DNA from: Rhynchopus euleeides
Taxonomy: Eukaryota > Euglenozoa > Diplonemea > Diplonemida > Diplonemidae
Direction: 5' to 3'
DNA: 64,000 nucleotides
NCBI GenBank assembly: GCA_963210315.1
Contig: OY723268.1
Span: 1,674,001-1,738,000, forward strand
Shown here in pieces: positions 9,561-22,300 of this stretch; the stretch's first letter is position 1; every line of letters begins with the position of its first letter. The notes beneath the pieces are model-generated. The model was not told the origin of the DNA. It was given only the letters and a program-made list of their open reading frames with translations, and searched no databases. A program made the position numbers and the translations under genes.

Positions 9561-10266
9561 TGAACGGTGCTGTGGCATTTCTGAATTCTCAACTCGCAAG
9601 GTTAAAAAAAGTACCCTTAGCCCATCCCCACCCACCCCACCCCACGCTACAATGTGATTTGCCCGTCCGACCCCACCCAGCCTCTTCGCCCACCTCTCCT
9701 TTCTGGCTGCTGCTGCTGTCCTGCTTCGGTCAGATGGTTCCCTGCAATATCCCTGCTGCCTCAGTCATGAGACACCTAGGGAGTTCTGGTGGATGGCCAG
9801 CCTTGCAAGCCGGGTGCTGGAGAGGGAGGGTGGCGGTGGTGGGCGGAGAGGATGTGTGGGAGCTGCCAACCTGCATAAAACAAACATACGTGGGAGAGAG
9901 ACAGAGACAGAGACAGACAGACAGACGGCAACGCCTTCTAACTGCCATGGAAGAAGCGGGCCACAGAGCAGGGAGAAAGAAGTGCCCACTCCAAGAGAGA
10001 GGGGGTCGTTCGCCGTGGCGGTGCAGCCCTGGAATAGCACATCTCACCTCACCCGACCCGCCCCACCCCTGTTGTTGCCGGTGTTACTTCGATTGTGGCA
10101 GGGCCATCGCCCGGGCTTGGTCCCTGGAGGTGTCTTCGTTGCAGTGCAATCACACACCACCCACAGCAAGGGCTGTTAGAGGGTGCGAATCTCTGACACA
10201 GGTGAAGGCGGCCGGAACCCGAGGAGGGTGACACGCCGAGTGGGCTGCAGACATCAAACGGTGGCA
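9561..10266. other. 5' flank of the giant gene
   Basis: It holds a GAGACA/GACA microsatellite at about 9895-9930 and otherwise no recognised element. The frame of the giant gene is open from 10183, but the first 28 codons before 10267 are basic and unlike a secretory N-terminus. Promoter elements could not be identified. Confidence 0.5.
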
Positions 10267-10350
10267 ATGCGGCGCAGCGCGGCTCGAGGAGCCACCCTGC
10301 GAGCATGGGGGTTCCTGTGCCTCGCAGCAGTGGCGGCCACGGGCAGCCGT
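10267..10350 (+). other. Signal peptide of the giant protein
   Basis: Residues 1-28 have a basic start (M-R-R-S-A-A-R) and a hydrophobic core (W-G-F-L-C-L-A-A-V-A-A), then small residues A-T-G-S before the mature protein. This is a classical secretory signal and consistent with the cysteine-rich mature sequence and the C-terminal membrane helix. Confidence 0.85.
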
Positions 10351-13300
10351 GTTGACTACCAGCATGAATTGACGATGCAGGAGGCGGCGGGGGCAACGCC
10401 CCTCCTGCCCAGCGATGTGTGCAGTCCGGTGGAGACGCTCTCGCCGCAGGTGTCGCTGGTGACAAGCCTGCCGTTCCAGGTGGCCACGCAGGACCCGTTC
10501 TATGTGAGCGGGCTGAGCGTGCTGCCGGGCTACAACCGGCGCGGTGACGGGATCGGGATCACGAACGGGCCCGGGTGTCTGTGCCGGGGGATGGAGGCGT
10601 TCTCGGTGGTGTTCGTGGAGCCTGTGCCGGCGGCTGCGCTGGACGTGTTCTTCCCGTCCGTCAAGTGGACGGTGACGTTCTGGAAGGATGACGATGTGGC
10701 CGGGAAGGTGCTGACGGTGTCAACGGACGGGCTGTTCGAGGCACGCGGGCAGGACTGGGCCATCAAGAAGATCACGGTGGACCCGTCGCAGCAGCCGGAC
10801 GTGTGCCTGGACGGGATCTTCTACACATCGACGGCGGGGCAGACGCAGCCGAACACGCAGAAGACGGAGTACCCGGGGCTGACAAAGGTGCTGCGGGTGG
10901 CGGGGCCGACCGGGTCCAACGGGTACACCTTCACCGCCCCGACGAACACGCGCACGGTGACGGCGCTGCTGTGGGGTGCGGGTGGCGGGGCGACCGTGTC
11001 TGGGAGCGCCGGGTCGTGCTACAAGCTGGATGACTGGGACGGGAGCGGGCTGGTGGCGTCGCAGCTTCTGAGCGAGTACACGGACAACGCGGCGGCGTGT
11101 GCGGCGAACGGCGGCTCGTTTGTCCCGATTGTGGGGCACGGCGGGCACGGCGGCTTCTGCGAGGTGTCGATGCCGGTGTCTGCGGGCGACGAGGTCGCGG
11201 TGCACATCGGGGCGGGTGGCGTGTCCGGTGCAGGCGGCGGTGCAACGAGCCTGTACGTGAACGGGAAGCACATCGCGACGGCGGGAGGCGGCGGTGCCGG
11301 GACGCGGACGCAGGCGGGCGGGGACGCTGTGGAGGCGGCGGCGGAGTGCGGGCTGTGGCTCGCGTCCCCCGGGTCTGCGAAGACGGACGCACAGTGCCAG
11401 TCGGCGTGCTCGGGCGTGGCGGCGTGGACCGACGTGTGCGGGGACAAGCGCGGGTCGGCGTGCCACTGCAGCACCGGGGGGTCGGCGGCGGCGGACGCGG
11501 CGAGCAGCGGTGCCGGGGGCGTGAACCTGTGTTCCACGGGGCTGTCGGCCGTGACGGTGGCGTCGTCGCCCACGGTGGTGCCGCACAGCGCGGGGTCGCT
11601 GTATGCGGCTGATGCCGGGCGCGGGGGTGGTATCGCACGCACGCAGGGGGCGCACGGGCGCGGTGTGCTGCTGTACGACGAGGCGGTGTGCGGGAACTGC
11701 CAGACGGAGTCGGGGGAGACGTGCGACGACTGCAACCGGGACGCAGGGGACGGGTGCAGTGCCAACTGCCAGGTGGAGCAGGGCTCTGCGTGCCTGGACC
11801 GGGAGACGGCGGAGGAGTACCAGCTGCGCGGGGGATCTGCCGAGTCGCTGTGCCGCACCGGGCTGTCGGGCAAGCAGCCGGTCATCACGCTGCAGCAGGT
11901 TGGGTTCGGGGGCAGCCCGGTTGTGCTGGAGTGCAAGGACTCGTGGTGCCTGACGCTGCGCCGCTTCTCGAACGGGACGGCGCTGGTGTCGGGGACGCTG
12001 CAGCGGGCGGAACAGGTTGGGCAGGCGCGCACCTACACCAACGGGTACGAGCTGGTGCTGCGGCTGTCGGGGCTGCGCCACGGCGCGTCTGGTGCCGCAG
12101 AGCTGCTGCTGCACAGCTCGTGCTACCTGTCGGGCGGCGGGCCCGTGTCGATGGCTGCGATGCTGATGTACGACACCGTGGAGGGGACCCTCACGGGGGT
12201 GGGCAGCTTTGCCGGCTCGCCCGTGCTCTCCGTCATGGGGACTGGGAACGCACTGTTCGGAAAGGGCGGGAACAACCTGAACACGGCCCCTGGGCTGTCC
12301 ATGCCGCTGAAGGTGCAGTCGTCCGCACAGTCGTCGACGGGTGTGCTGCAGGTGGACGTGCGGCCGGCGGACCCGACGTCGCGCTGTGCAAACGGCGCGT
12401 CCATCTCGGGCAAGGACTGCACCGGGCTGTCGATGGTGGCAGCGACAGATGCGGTCGGCTGTGCCGCAGCCTGCTGCGAAGACACGACGTGTGCAAAGTG
12501 GGTCTTCGCGTCTGGGCTGTGCTACGCCGGTGGGGTGAACTCAGTGTGCACTGACGCGGGCTTCTCCCTCACCGTCGGCTACGAGCTGGAGCGCCCTGTC
12601 TTCGCCCCCGTGTCTGCGCGGTCTGTGTGCTTCGCATGCCACCAGGACATGTCGCTGGGGATGTGTGCGAGCGTGACGCTGGCGCAGGGGGGCAACGTGC
12701 TGCAGCTGCAGTTCCAGAACCCGACCCCGCAGACGGTGCAGGTGACGAAGGTCATTGCGACGATGGTGGACACGACCCCGGAGGAGACGGTGCCGATCAC
12801 AACCCCCTTCGAGCTGCGGAACTTCTCGGACACAGCGGTGACGGGGGCCATCACCGCCCTGACCCCGTCGAGCGGGGACGCGCCGTACAGCCTGCGCGTG
12901 CAGGTGGACTACACCAGCGACCTGTCTCCCGGGGACACGCTGCGGCAGACGTGGAACACACTTGCGTACGTGAAGGGTGACACCGTGATCGAGGTGGTGG
13001 CCCCCACCACGGCGAACCCTCTGTCGGCTGGTGGTGCGGTGGACCCGCTGCCGAGTGTGGCGCTGTCGGTGCGGGTGAAGGTGGGCGGGAAGGCGACGAA
13101 GATCACCGGCACCGCATTTGAGGTGTTCGTGGGGACGACACGCACCACGGCGTTCGTGCTCTACAACGCGGACACACAGCTGCACACGATTGCGTTCCGC
13201 CCGCCGCCCTACACCGACTACTGCGACTACCTGGCGGCTGGTGCGTCTGTGAACGCAGGTGGCAGCAGCTGCTCGCTGACGGTGACGGTGACAACAGGTG

Positions 13301-16300
13301 GCGACTGCAGTGGCCTGCCGGCCACTGCCACGGTGACGGTGCCCAACGGCATTACGTGGTCGACGAACGGACAGGAGGTTGCGATGGTGCTGGACTGGTC
13401 GGGTTCCATGAGGTGGAACGACCCGCAGAACGTGCGTGTCGCTGCTGCTCGCACCATTATTGACGGGCTGACCGATGGGAGTGTGGTCAGCTTGACGTAC
13501 TTCAACACATATGGGATCACGATGCTCCAGCCCCGCAGTCTGGACACAGCCAGCCGTGCCTATGCCAAGACGCTGCTGTTCTCTGGTTCCGGCGGTGGGA
13601 CTGCGGTGATCAAGGGAGCTGAAATGGGATTGGCCAACGTGAAGGCGTACCTCAGCCGCCTGCCGCAGTCTGTGATTGTGCTCACGGACGGGGAGGACAG
13701 CTCGTACCGGGCGGTCTCGCAGTACACCGCCCTTGGCGATGAGGCGAACACGCTGGGTGTGAAGATCCACACTGTGTGCCTGAGCCCAGTGTGCTCACGT
13801 GGAGACCCGAACGCCAAGCTCGTCCAGATGGCAGCACGCTCCGGCGGTCTGTTCCGGTACGCTCAGGACGCGTCGGCGCTGGCGGCTGTGTACTCCGACT
13901 TCTTCGAGGAGACGACTGGGGCGTCCCTGCTCTTCACAAAGGCGATCGAGGTGCGGGAGGAGTCGACCGTGACACTCACGGTGGACGTGGACAGCCGGTC
14001 CAGCCCTGTGACGCTGCGGGTGTCGGTGGGCTCGGGTGCGCTGGGCCAGGTGAGCCTGCAGCTGTCTCTGCCGTCGGGCGAGATCCTGACGGAGGAGTCG
14101 TCGACGGACGGGGCAGCCAAGTGGTTCAACAAGAACGGGGCGAAGGGGTGGGTGCTCCCGGAGACCCCTGGGACATACGGGCTGAGTGTGACGGGCACAG
14201 GCGTGGCCCCTTCTGTGGGGTCGTCCTCCGTGCTACCGGTGACTGTGCGTGCCAGCGGGTCCAGCAAGCTCGTGCTGTCTGCACTGATGCCCGCATCGGT
14301 GTACCAGGGTGTGGCGGCGGAGGTGAGGGCGTACCTCGCGCTCGCGGACACGCTGCTCCCCGTGAAGGGGGCGACGCTGACCGCCACGGTGACGTCCCCG
14401 ACAGGGGTGAAGACGGAGATGGCACTGACGGACCAGGCCGGCACTGGGGAGTACGTCGGGGTGTTTGTGAACGACGGGACGATGGGGCAGTACGAGTTCC
14501 ACTTCCGTGCGGTTGGGATGGACCTGTGTGCCGGGGACCCGTTCACGCGTGAGCTGGTGCGTACGCTGAGCGTGGAGGCGCTTCCGCCGCCACCGGTGGT
14601 CGGGAAGGTGACGTCTGTGTCGTACGACGCGGCTGCCGACGTGCACATCGGGTCGGCGTGCGCCGAGCACTTGTTCACGGTGGAGTTTGAGATTGCGGCG
14701 CAGAAGGCCTTCACCGGGTCGATGGCCATCTCGGTGCCGAAGCACACGTCGGGGGCGGTGCTGGAGGCGCCTGCTGGGCAGGACGTGTGGTCGTACTTTG
14801 TCATCGACACGAACGGGAACCTTGTGCCCGGGCAGGCGCTGACGGGCGCGGCCAACGGGAAGAGCGTGAACAAGGCGAAGCTGAACACGAACGGGAAGGT
14901 GCTGCCCGGTACGTACACCGCTGTGGTTTCGATGAGCTACAACGACGGGACGGAAAGCGGGGAACTGAAGGTGGGGTTCACCCTGCGCATGGTGGAGATC
15001 CCGCTGGTGGACAAGGGTGGGGACCTGACGGCGGTGACTGTGGTCGAGGGGGAGACCTTCCAGTTCCTGTCGAAGCTGCTGCACGGGCCGACCGGGGCGT
15101 CCGGGATCGACCTGAAGTGGGTGAACGCGGCAGCGGCATCGCTGGAGCGGAAGTCGTCGGCAATCGCGTTCTCCGGGCGGACGGTGGCGGAGGGTGCGGG
15201 CTTCACGTCGCAGTTCCTTGCCGTGGACAACACGCAGCTGCCGGAGGTGGGGCTGACGGCGATCACGATCCTGCTGAAGCTGCGGCCCGACCTGCTGGAG
15301 CTGGTGTACCCGGACCCCACGTGCCACTCGAACGAGGTGGCGGTGACTGTGGTGGAGAACGACGTGTGCTGCCAGCAGCTGCCGGAGCCGGCGTGCCTGA
15401 CGAGCTCGGGGGCGGCGGCGACGCCGGCGACCGGGCGTGTGCTGAGCCGGACGGGGGTGAAGCTGTCGGACGACACGTCGGCCAAGGGTGACGGTGTGTG
15501 CTGCTCCGGGAACGGGCAGTTTGTGGAGAGCACGAAGCGTCCCGGGTACGGGGCGTGCCAGTGCGACGCGGGCTACGGCGGGGATGCGTGCGAGTGCGAG
15601 TGCGCGTGCCTGAACGGGGGGACGTGCGCGGCCGGGGCGGCGTGCGTGGTGGAGGGCGGGAAGAAGGTCCTGCAGTGCACGTGCCCGGCGCTGACGTACG
15701 GGACACAGTGCAAGCCGTGCGAGGGGGTGAGCCCGCTGCCGGCGGAGTGCGGGTGTCCGGAGTGCCTGAACGGGGGGGCCGCCAAGGTGGAGAACGGGGT
15801 GTGCGGGTGCACGTGCGCGAGCGAGACGTGCGGGGCCGACTGCGGGACGACGTGCCCCGGCTACCCCGGGAACGTGTGCTCCGGGCGTGGGACATGCACG
15901 GACTGCGAGTGCACGTGCCCTGCCCCGTACACGGGGGTGAACTGCGAGACCGACTGCACGACGGTCTGCAACGGGAACGCGCAGGCACCGAAGGCGTCGG
16001 CGGACGGGAAGGGGTGCGAGTGCGGGCCGTGCAAGGGGTTCTACACCGGGGACCGGTGCGAGACGTGCGAGGAGCTGTTCGACCAGGCGACGTGCAAGAC
16101 GTGCAAGCCGAACGCGCTGCCCGTGTACGCGCCGGACGGGACGCTGCTGCGGTGCGAGGTGTGCGCGCGCCACAGCCCGTGCCACGCGGCCGGGACGTCG
16201 GGGGCGCAGGTGGTTGTGGCGCCTGCCGGCGGAGCGGAGCGGGAGTGCCAGTGCACGTGCAAGGGCGGGTGGGGCGGTGCGCGGTGCGACACGTGCGACT

Positions 16301-19300
16301 TTGCAAACGGGTTCCGGTGCTCGCAGGCGTACACGAACGGGACGTGCGCGGCGTGCGAGCCGTGCACGTGCGTGAACGGGGCCGCGTCGGTGGACCCTGC
16401 GACGAACGCGTGCTCGTGCGAGTGCAAGGCGGGGACGCAGTGGGGCGGGCCCGGGTGCACGGAGTGCGCGAAGGAGTACGACCAGACGGGGTGCGACAAG
16501 TGTGCGGCGCACCACTCCGGGGTGTTCCCGGACTGCCAGCTGTGCACGGTGGCGGCAAACTGCAGCGCGAACGCGGAGTCGGTGGTTGTGAGCGCGAGCG
16601 GGTGCACGTGCCGGTGCAAGACCGGGTGGGCGGGGCCGACGTGCGAGGTGTGCGACAAGGCGCAGAACTACGCGTCCATCGGCGGGGAGTGCAAGAAGTG
16701 CACGAAGGGGCGGTGCAGTGCCCCTGCCAACACGCTGTCGGTGTCTGTGAACGCGGCCGGGGACGGGTGCGACTGCGAGTGCAAGGACCAGCGCTTCGTT
16801 GCGGCGAACGGGTGCGAGTGCGACGCGACGCGGTTCGTGGCGCCGGGGTGCGCGGCGTGTGCCGTGGCGACGCCGCCGCGGGTGAACTACCCGGCGTGCA
16901 CGCAGTGCTCGGACACGCTGCACTGCAGCGGCCGTTCGGTGGCGATCACGGCTACGGATGACGGGACCGGGTGCAAGTGCGAGTGCAAGGCGCCGTGGAA
17001 GGGCGACGACTGCAGCAAGTGCCCGGAGAAGTACACCGGGGCGGAGTGCGACAAGTGTGCGGCCGGGCTGATCAACTACCCGGAGTGCACGACGTGCGAG
17101 GGGTACTGCAACGGGCGCGGGACGCCGGTGGCAAACCCGGGGCAGACGGAGTGCGAGTGCACGTCGTGCGAGGGGAACTTCACGCCGGCGTCGCGGTGCA
17201 CCAACTGCACGTCCCCCTTTGCGCTGCACAAGGTGGGGGGAGTGTGGACGTGCACGAAGTGCGAGGCCGGGCGGTACAACTACCCCACGTGTGACGAGTG
17301 CACGTCGGACGACGAGTGCAACGGGCACGGGACAGCCGTGTCGGACGGGTTCACGTGCACGTGCGAGTGCGACAAGAAGTGGGGCGGGGCGAACTGCACG
17401 GAGTGCCCGGTGGGGTACGACGCGACCTGCACGGACTGCACCTCGGGGGCGCAGGTGTGCGGGGGCTGCAGCGTGGCGAAGGACTGCCACGGGAACGCGA
17501 ACAGCGTGGTGGAGAACGCGGACGGGTCGTGCACGTGCGAGTGCCGGAACATGTGGAGCACGGGGGACTCGTGCAAGACGTGCCCGGTGCCGTACAGCGC
17601 GTACCCGGACTGCGACACGTGCCTTGAGGGGTACGTCGGGGGGATGGCGGCGGGGTGCCGGGAGTGCACGAACGCGACGGACTGCAGCGGGCGGGCCAAG
17701 GTTGTGACCTCGTCGGACGGGCGCACGGAGTGCCAGTGCCAGTGCGACACGGACGTGCACGGGCAGTGGCAGGGCAAGGACTGCTCCACGTGCCCGACGA
17801 CGCACGAGCAGACGGAGTGCAAGACGTGCGCGAAGGGGCGGGTGGCGTACCCGGAGTGCAAGACGGACTGCCTGGCGCTGAACAGCTCGTGCAACGGCCC
17901 GCACGGCGGGTGGTCCGTGGCGGAGGACACGGCGGACCCGCAGGTGTGCGAGTGCCGGTGCGCGGCGGGGTACACCGGGGCGGACTGCACGCAGTGCGCG
18001 TCCGGGTACGTGCGCGACCCGGCGACGGGGAAGTGCCGCCAGTGCTCGCGCGCGGACTGCACCGGGCACGGGTCGGCCGTTGCGGTGGGGGATGCGTGCG
18101 TGTGCACGTGCGACCCCGGGACGCACTGGGTCCAGGGGGGGAAGTGCTCGAAGTGCCCGGAGAAGTACGACCAGGCGACGTGCGTGGGCTGCGCCGACGG
18201 GTACTACGGCCCGGACTGCCTGCCGTGCACGGTGCAGACGCCGTGCTCCGAGGTGGGGACGGCACGGGCGGAGGTTGTGGGGTCGGCGTGCAAGTGCCAC
18301 TGCAAGGCGCCCGGGAAGTGGGACAGCACGGGGACCTGCACGTGCCCTGCCAAGTACGAGCAGACGGAGTGCAAGACGTGTGCGGCGGAGTACTACGCCT
18401 ACCCGGAGTGCAAGCCGTGCGTGGACGGGGTGGACTGCAACGGGCACGGGACGGCGCTGATAAACGCGGGGCAGACCACCTGCACGTGCCAGTGCAAAGG
18501 GAACTGGGCGCTCCCCGACTGCGCGAAGTGCAAGCCGCAGTACACGGGGCCGGACTGCGACACGTGCGCCCCGGGGCATGTGAACTACCCGACGTGCCGG
18601 GCGTGCAACGTGACGGCCGACTGCAGCGGGCACGCGACGGGTGTGTCGACGGACGCGCTGCAGGAGCGGTGCGTGTGCGAGTGCGCCCCGGGGTTCACGG
18701 GGCCGGACTGCTCCCAGTGCCAGGACGGGCACTACGGGCCGGACTGCCTGCCGTGCGACGTGTCGAAGCACTGCAGCGGGCGGGGCACGGGTGTCACGTC
18801 GAACGCGGACAAGACCGGGTGCGTGTGCCAGTGCGGGGATGCGTTCTGGACCGGCAAGGACTGCAGCGCGTGCCCGCCCATGTTTGAGCAGACGGAGTGC
18901 AAGCAGTGCAAGGAGGGGTGGGTGTGGGAGAACGCGACGTCGTGCCGTCCTTGCAGTGTGTCGACGGACTGCTGCGGTACGGATGCAGGTGCAGGTGCAC
19001 AGTGCACACCCCTGAGGGCCGCGTCGGTGACAACAGACCCGGTGCACAGCCTGTGCATGTGCAACTGCACGCTCGGGCAGTGGGACGGGAACAGCTGCGG
19101 GGCCTGCTCTTCCGTGTACAACCAGACGACGTGCGACAAGTGCGCGAACGGGCGGACCAACTACCCGACATGCGACATGTGCAACGCAGACACACACTGC
19201 TCTGGGAACGGGGTGGTGGACACGGAGCTCAGCGTGGGCGGGGCGTGCGTGTGCAAGTGCCGGAACCAGTGGCAGGGCCCCGAGTGCAAAAAGTGCAAGG

Positions 19301-22300
19301 ATGGGTTCGACCCGTCCCCTTCGAGCGACTGCACGGTGTGCCAGGCGAACCACCAGCCGGCGGCGCAGGCGGGGGAGTGCGACCCGTGCGACCTGGACGT
19401 GCACTGCCACGGGCGGGCCACGTCGGTGTCGTCGGACGGGACAAAGTGCGTGTGCGTGTGCGATGCGCAGTGGAAGAAGTCGGACAACTGCCTGACGTGC
19501 CCGGAGGAGTTTGACCCGGCGACGTGCGACGGGTGCAAGGGCGGGTACAGCGACGGGGGCTACCCGAAGTGCCGGGAGTGCAAGGACGATGTGCACTGCT
19601 CCGGGAACGGGGTGGTGGACCCGTCGTTCGTGGACAGCGCGGCCTGCAAGTGCATCTGCCGGAACCAGTGGACGGAGGACAAGTGCGACGTGTGCCCGCA
19701 CCCGTACGACCCGGCGACGGACTGCAAGGAGTGCCTCTCCGACCACGTGATGGTGAACGGGAAGTGCAAGAAGTGCACGGTGGAGACGACGTGCAGCAAC
19801 CACGCGACGGGGATGGGGCCGGGGTGCACGTGCGAGTGCCGGCACCAGTGGACGGAGAAGGACTGCTCGGTGTGCCCCCCGAAGTACGACGCGGCGCAGG
19901 ACTGCAAGGCGTGCAGCGGGGACCTGGTGGACTACCCGGAGTGCAGGGACTGCGCGCAGACCTTCAACTGCAACGGGCACGGGGCCGGGGCGAAGCTGAA
20001 CGCGGAGCAGTGCAAGTGCGTGTGCGAGGACGGGTACACGGCGGCGTCGCAGTGCGTGGAGTGCGCGGAGGGGTACGTGCTGCAGCAGGGGACGGGGACG
20101 TGCGTCCCGTGCACTGCGGATCTGGCGAAGTGCAGCGCGGCGGGGACGCAGGCATCGCCCGCGGTGCGCGTGGTGGCGGGGGAGTGCCAGTGCCAGTGCA
20201 AGGGGGTGTTTGAGCTGCCGCTGTGCGACAAGTGCGACCTCGCCAAGTACGCGGCGTCGTGCGTCGAGTGCGCTGCCGGGCGGGTGAACTTTCCGACGTG
20301 CACGCCGTGCACGGCTGCGGACCACTGCAGCGGGAACGGGAAGCCGAAGGTGGTGGCGGACGAGTGCGCGTGCGAGTGCGACACGCACTACCTGGCGCCG
20401 TACTGCAAGGAGTGCGTGGCGACGCGCGCGGGGCCGAACTGCACGCAGTGCGCCCCGGGGCACCAGGACGCGTCGGGGGCGTGCGTGCCGTGCGAGTCGG
20501 CGGCGGACTGCAACGGGCACCACGCGTACGTGGACACGCAGGGGAGCTGCGTGTGCCGGTGCGCGTCGGGGTACGCCGGCCCGAAGTGCACGGAGTGTGC
20601 GGAGGACTACGTGCGCGACGCGGCGACCGGGAAGTGCACGCCGTGCACGCTGGCGGTGTGCGGCGGGGCCGGGAAGGCGGCGTCTGCGACGTCGCCCGGG
20701 GGCGCTGCGGCGGCGTGCGAGTGCACGTGCGAGGGCTACTGGACGCGCGGTGCGGACGGGACGTGCACGGAGTGCACGCACCCGCACTACACGGCGGACA
20801 CGTGCGAGCCGTGTGCGGACGGGTACCGCGCCGTGGCGCCGGCCGCGGGCTCGGGGTCGGCGGCACCCGCGTGCGAGGCGTGCGACAAGGCCAAGCACTG
20901 CGGGGCCGGGGCGGACAGCGTGCAGCTCGTCGGGCTGGAGTGCGTGTGCAAGTGCCGGGCCGCGTGGGAGGGGAAGCTGTGCGACCGCTGCCCGGGGCTG
21001 TACGACAACACCACGGCCGGGGCGGACTGCGACCGGTGCACGGACGTGACGGCGACTGCCTTCCCGGAGTGCAACATGACGCAGTGCCCGGACCCGCTGC
21101 ACATCAACCCGCCCGCGTGCGACGCGTGCTCGGGGGAGACGCACTGCAGCGGGAACGGGGTGCCGGTGGGGGTGACGCCGTCGCAGACGGGGTGCGTGTG
21201 CAAGTGCGTGGAGGGGTACGCCGGGGAGAGCTGCGACGAGTGCGCCGCGGGGTACTACCTGCAGGGCGGGGAGTGCGTGCCGTGCGACATCGACGTGTGC
21301 GGGGGCAGCACGCTGCGCGCCTTCCCGCCCACGGTGTCGGGGGACCAGAAGGACAAGTGCGAGTGCGTGTGCAAGAACCGGTGGACGAACCCGCCGGCGT
21401 GCGACCAGTGCCCGGAGGGGTACGACTCGGTGGAGTGCAAGACGCCGGTGTGCGTGCTGGCGACGCACTGCAGCGAGCACACGTCGTCGATGGGGCCGTA
21501 CCCGGGGTGCAAGTGCGAGTGCAAGGACCACTGGACGGGGCCGAAGTGCCTGGACTGCCTGACGGGGTACACGCTGGAGAGCAAGTGCACGAACTGCACG
21601 GTCGGGTTCAAGCAGGACCCGGTGACGGGGGAGTGCGAGCGGTGCAAGGCGGCGGCGGACTGCTCCGGGAACGGGGTGCTGCTGGACGCGGCGGCCGGTG
21701 TGTGCGAGTGCAAGTGCGACGGGCAGTGGCAGGACACGGCTGCCGGGAAGTGCACGGGGTGCGAGGCGAAGTACGACCAGGAGACGTGCGACCGGTGCGC
21801 CGAGGGGTACGTGAACTACCCGGAGTGCCGGGCGTGCTCCGACGCGGGGGACTGCAGCGGGGCCGGGGAGGCGCGCTCGGACACGGACCGGGAGGCGTGC
21901 GTGTGCACGTGCGACCAGAGCAAGGGGGTGACGGGGGAGCGCTGCGACACGTGCCGCGAGGGGTGGGTGAACTTCGTCCCCGGTGTCGGGTGCCAGCGGT
22001 GCACGGACGTGCTGGTGTGCGACGGGGCGCGGTCGCGCGTGGTGTCGGTGTCGCAGACGCAGTGCGAGTGCCGGTGCCCGAACGACCGGTACGCGGAAAA
22101 CACGGCGCCGCCGTGCACGAGCTGCAAGCCGCAGTACACGGGGGAGACGTGCTCGGAGTGCGCGGAGGGGCTGGTGGACTACCCGGACTGCGTGCCGTGC
22201 ACGAACGCGCGGCACTGCAACGGGCGGTCGCAGACGCCGCCGGTGCTGGGGGCGGACAAGCAGTCGTGCGAGTGCGAGTGCGCGGCCAAGTGGACGGGGA

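Noticed and set aside
10183-10266. Upstream in-frame start of the giant gene
   Set aside because: It would put 28 basic residues before the signal peptide; the ATG at 10267 is the better start.
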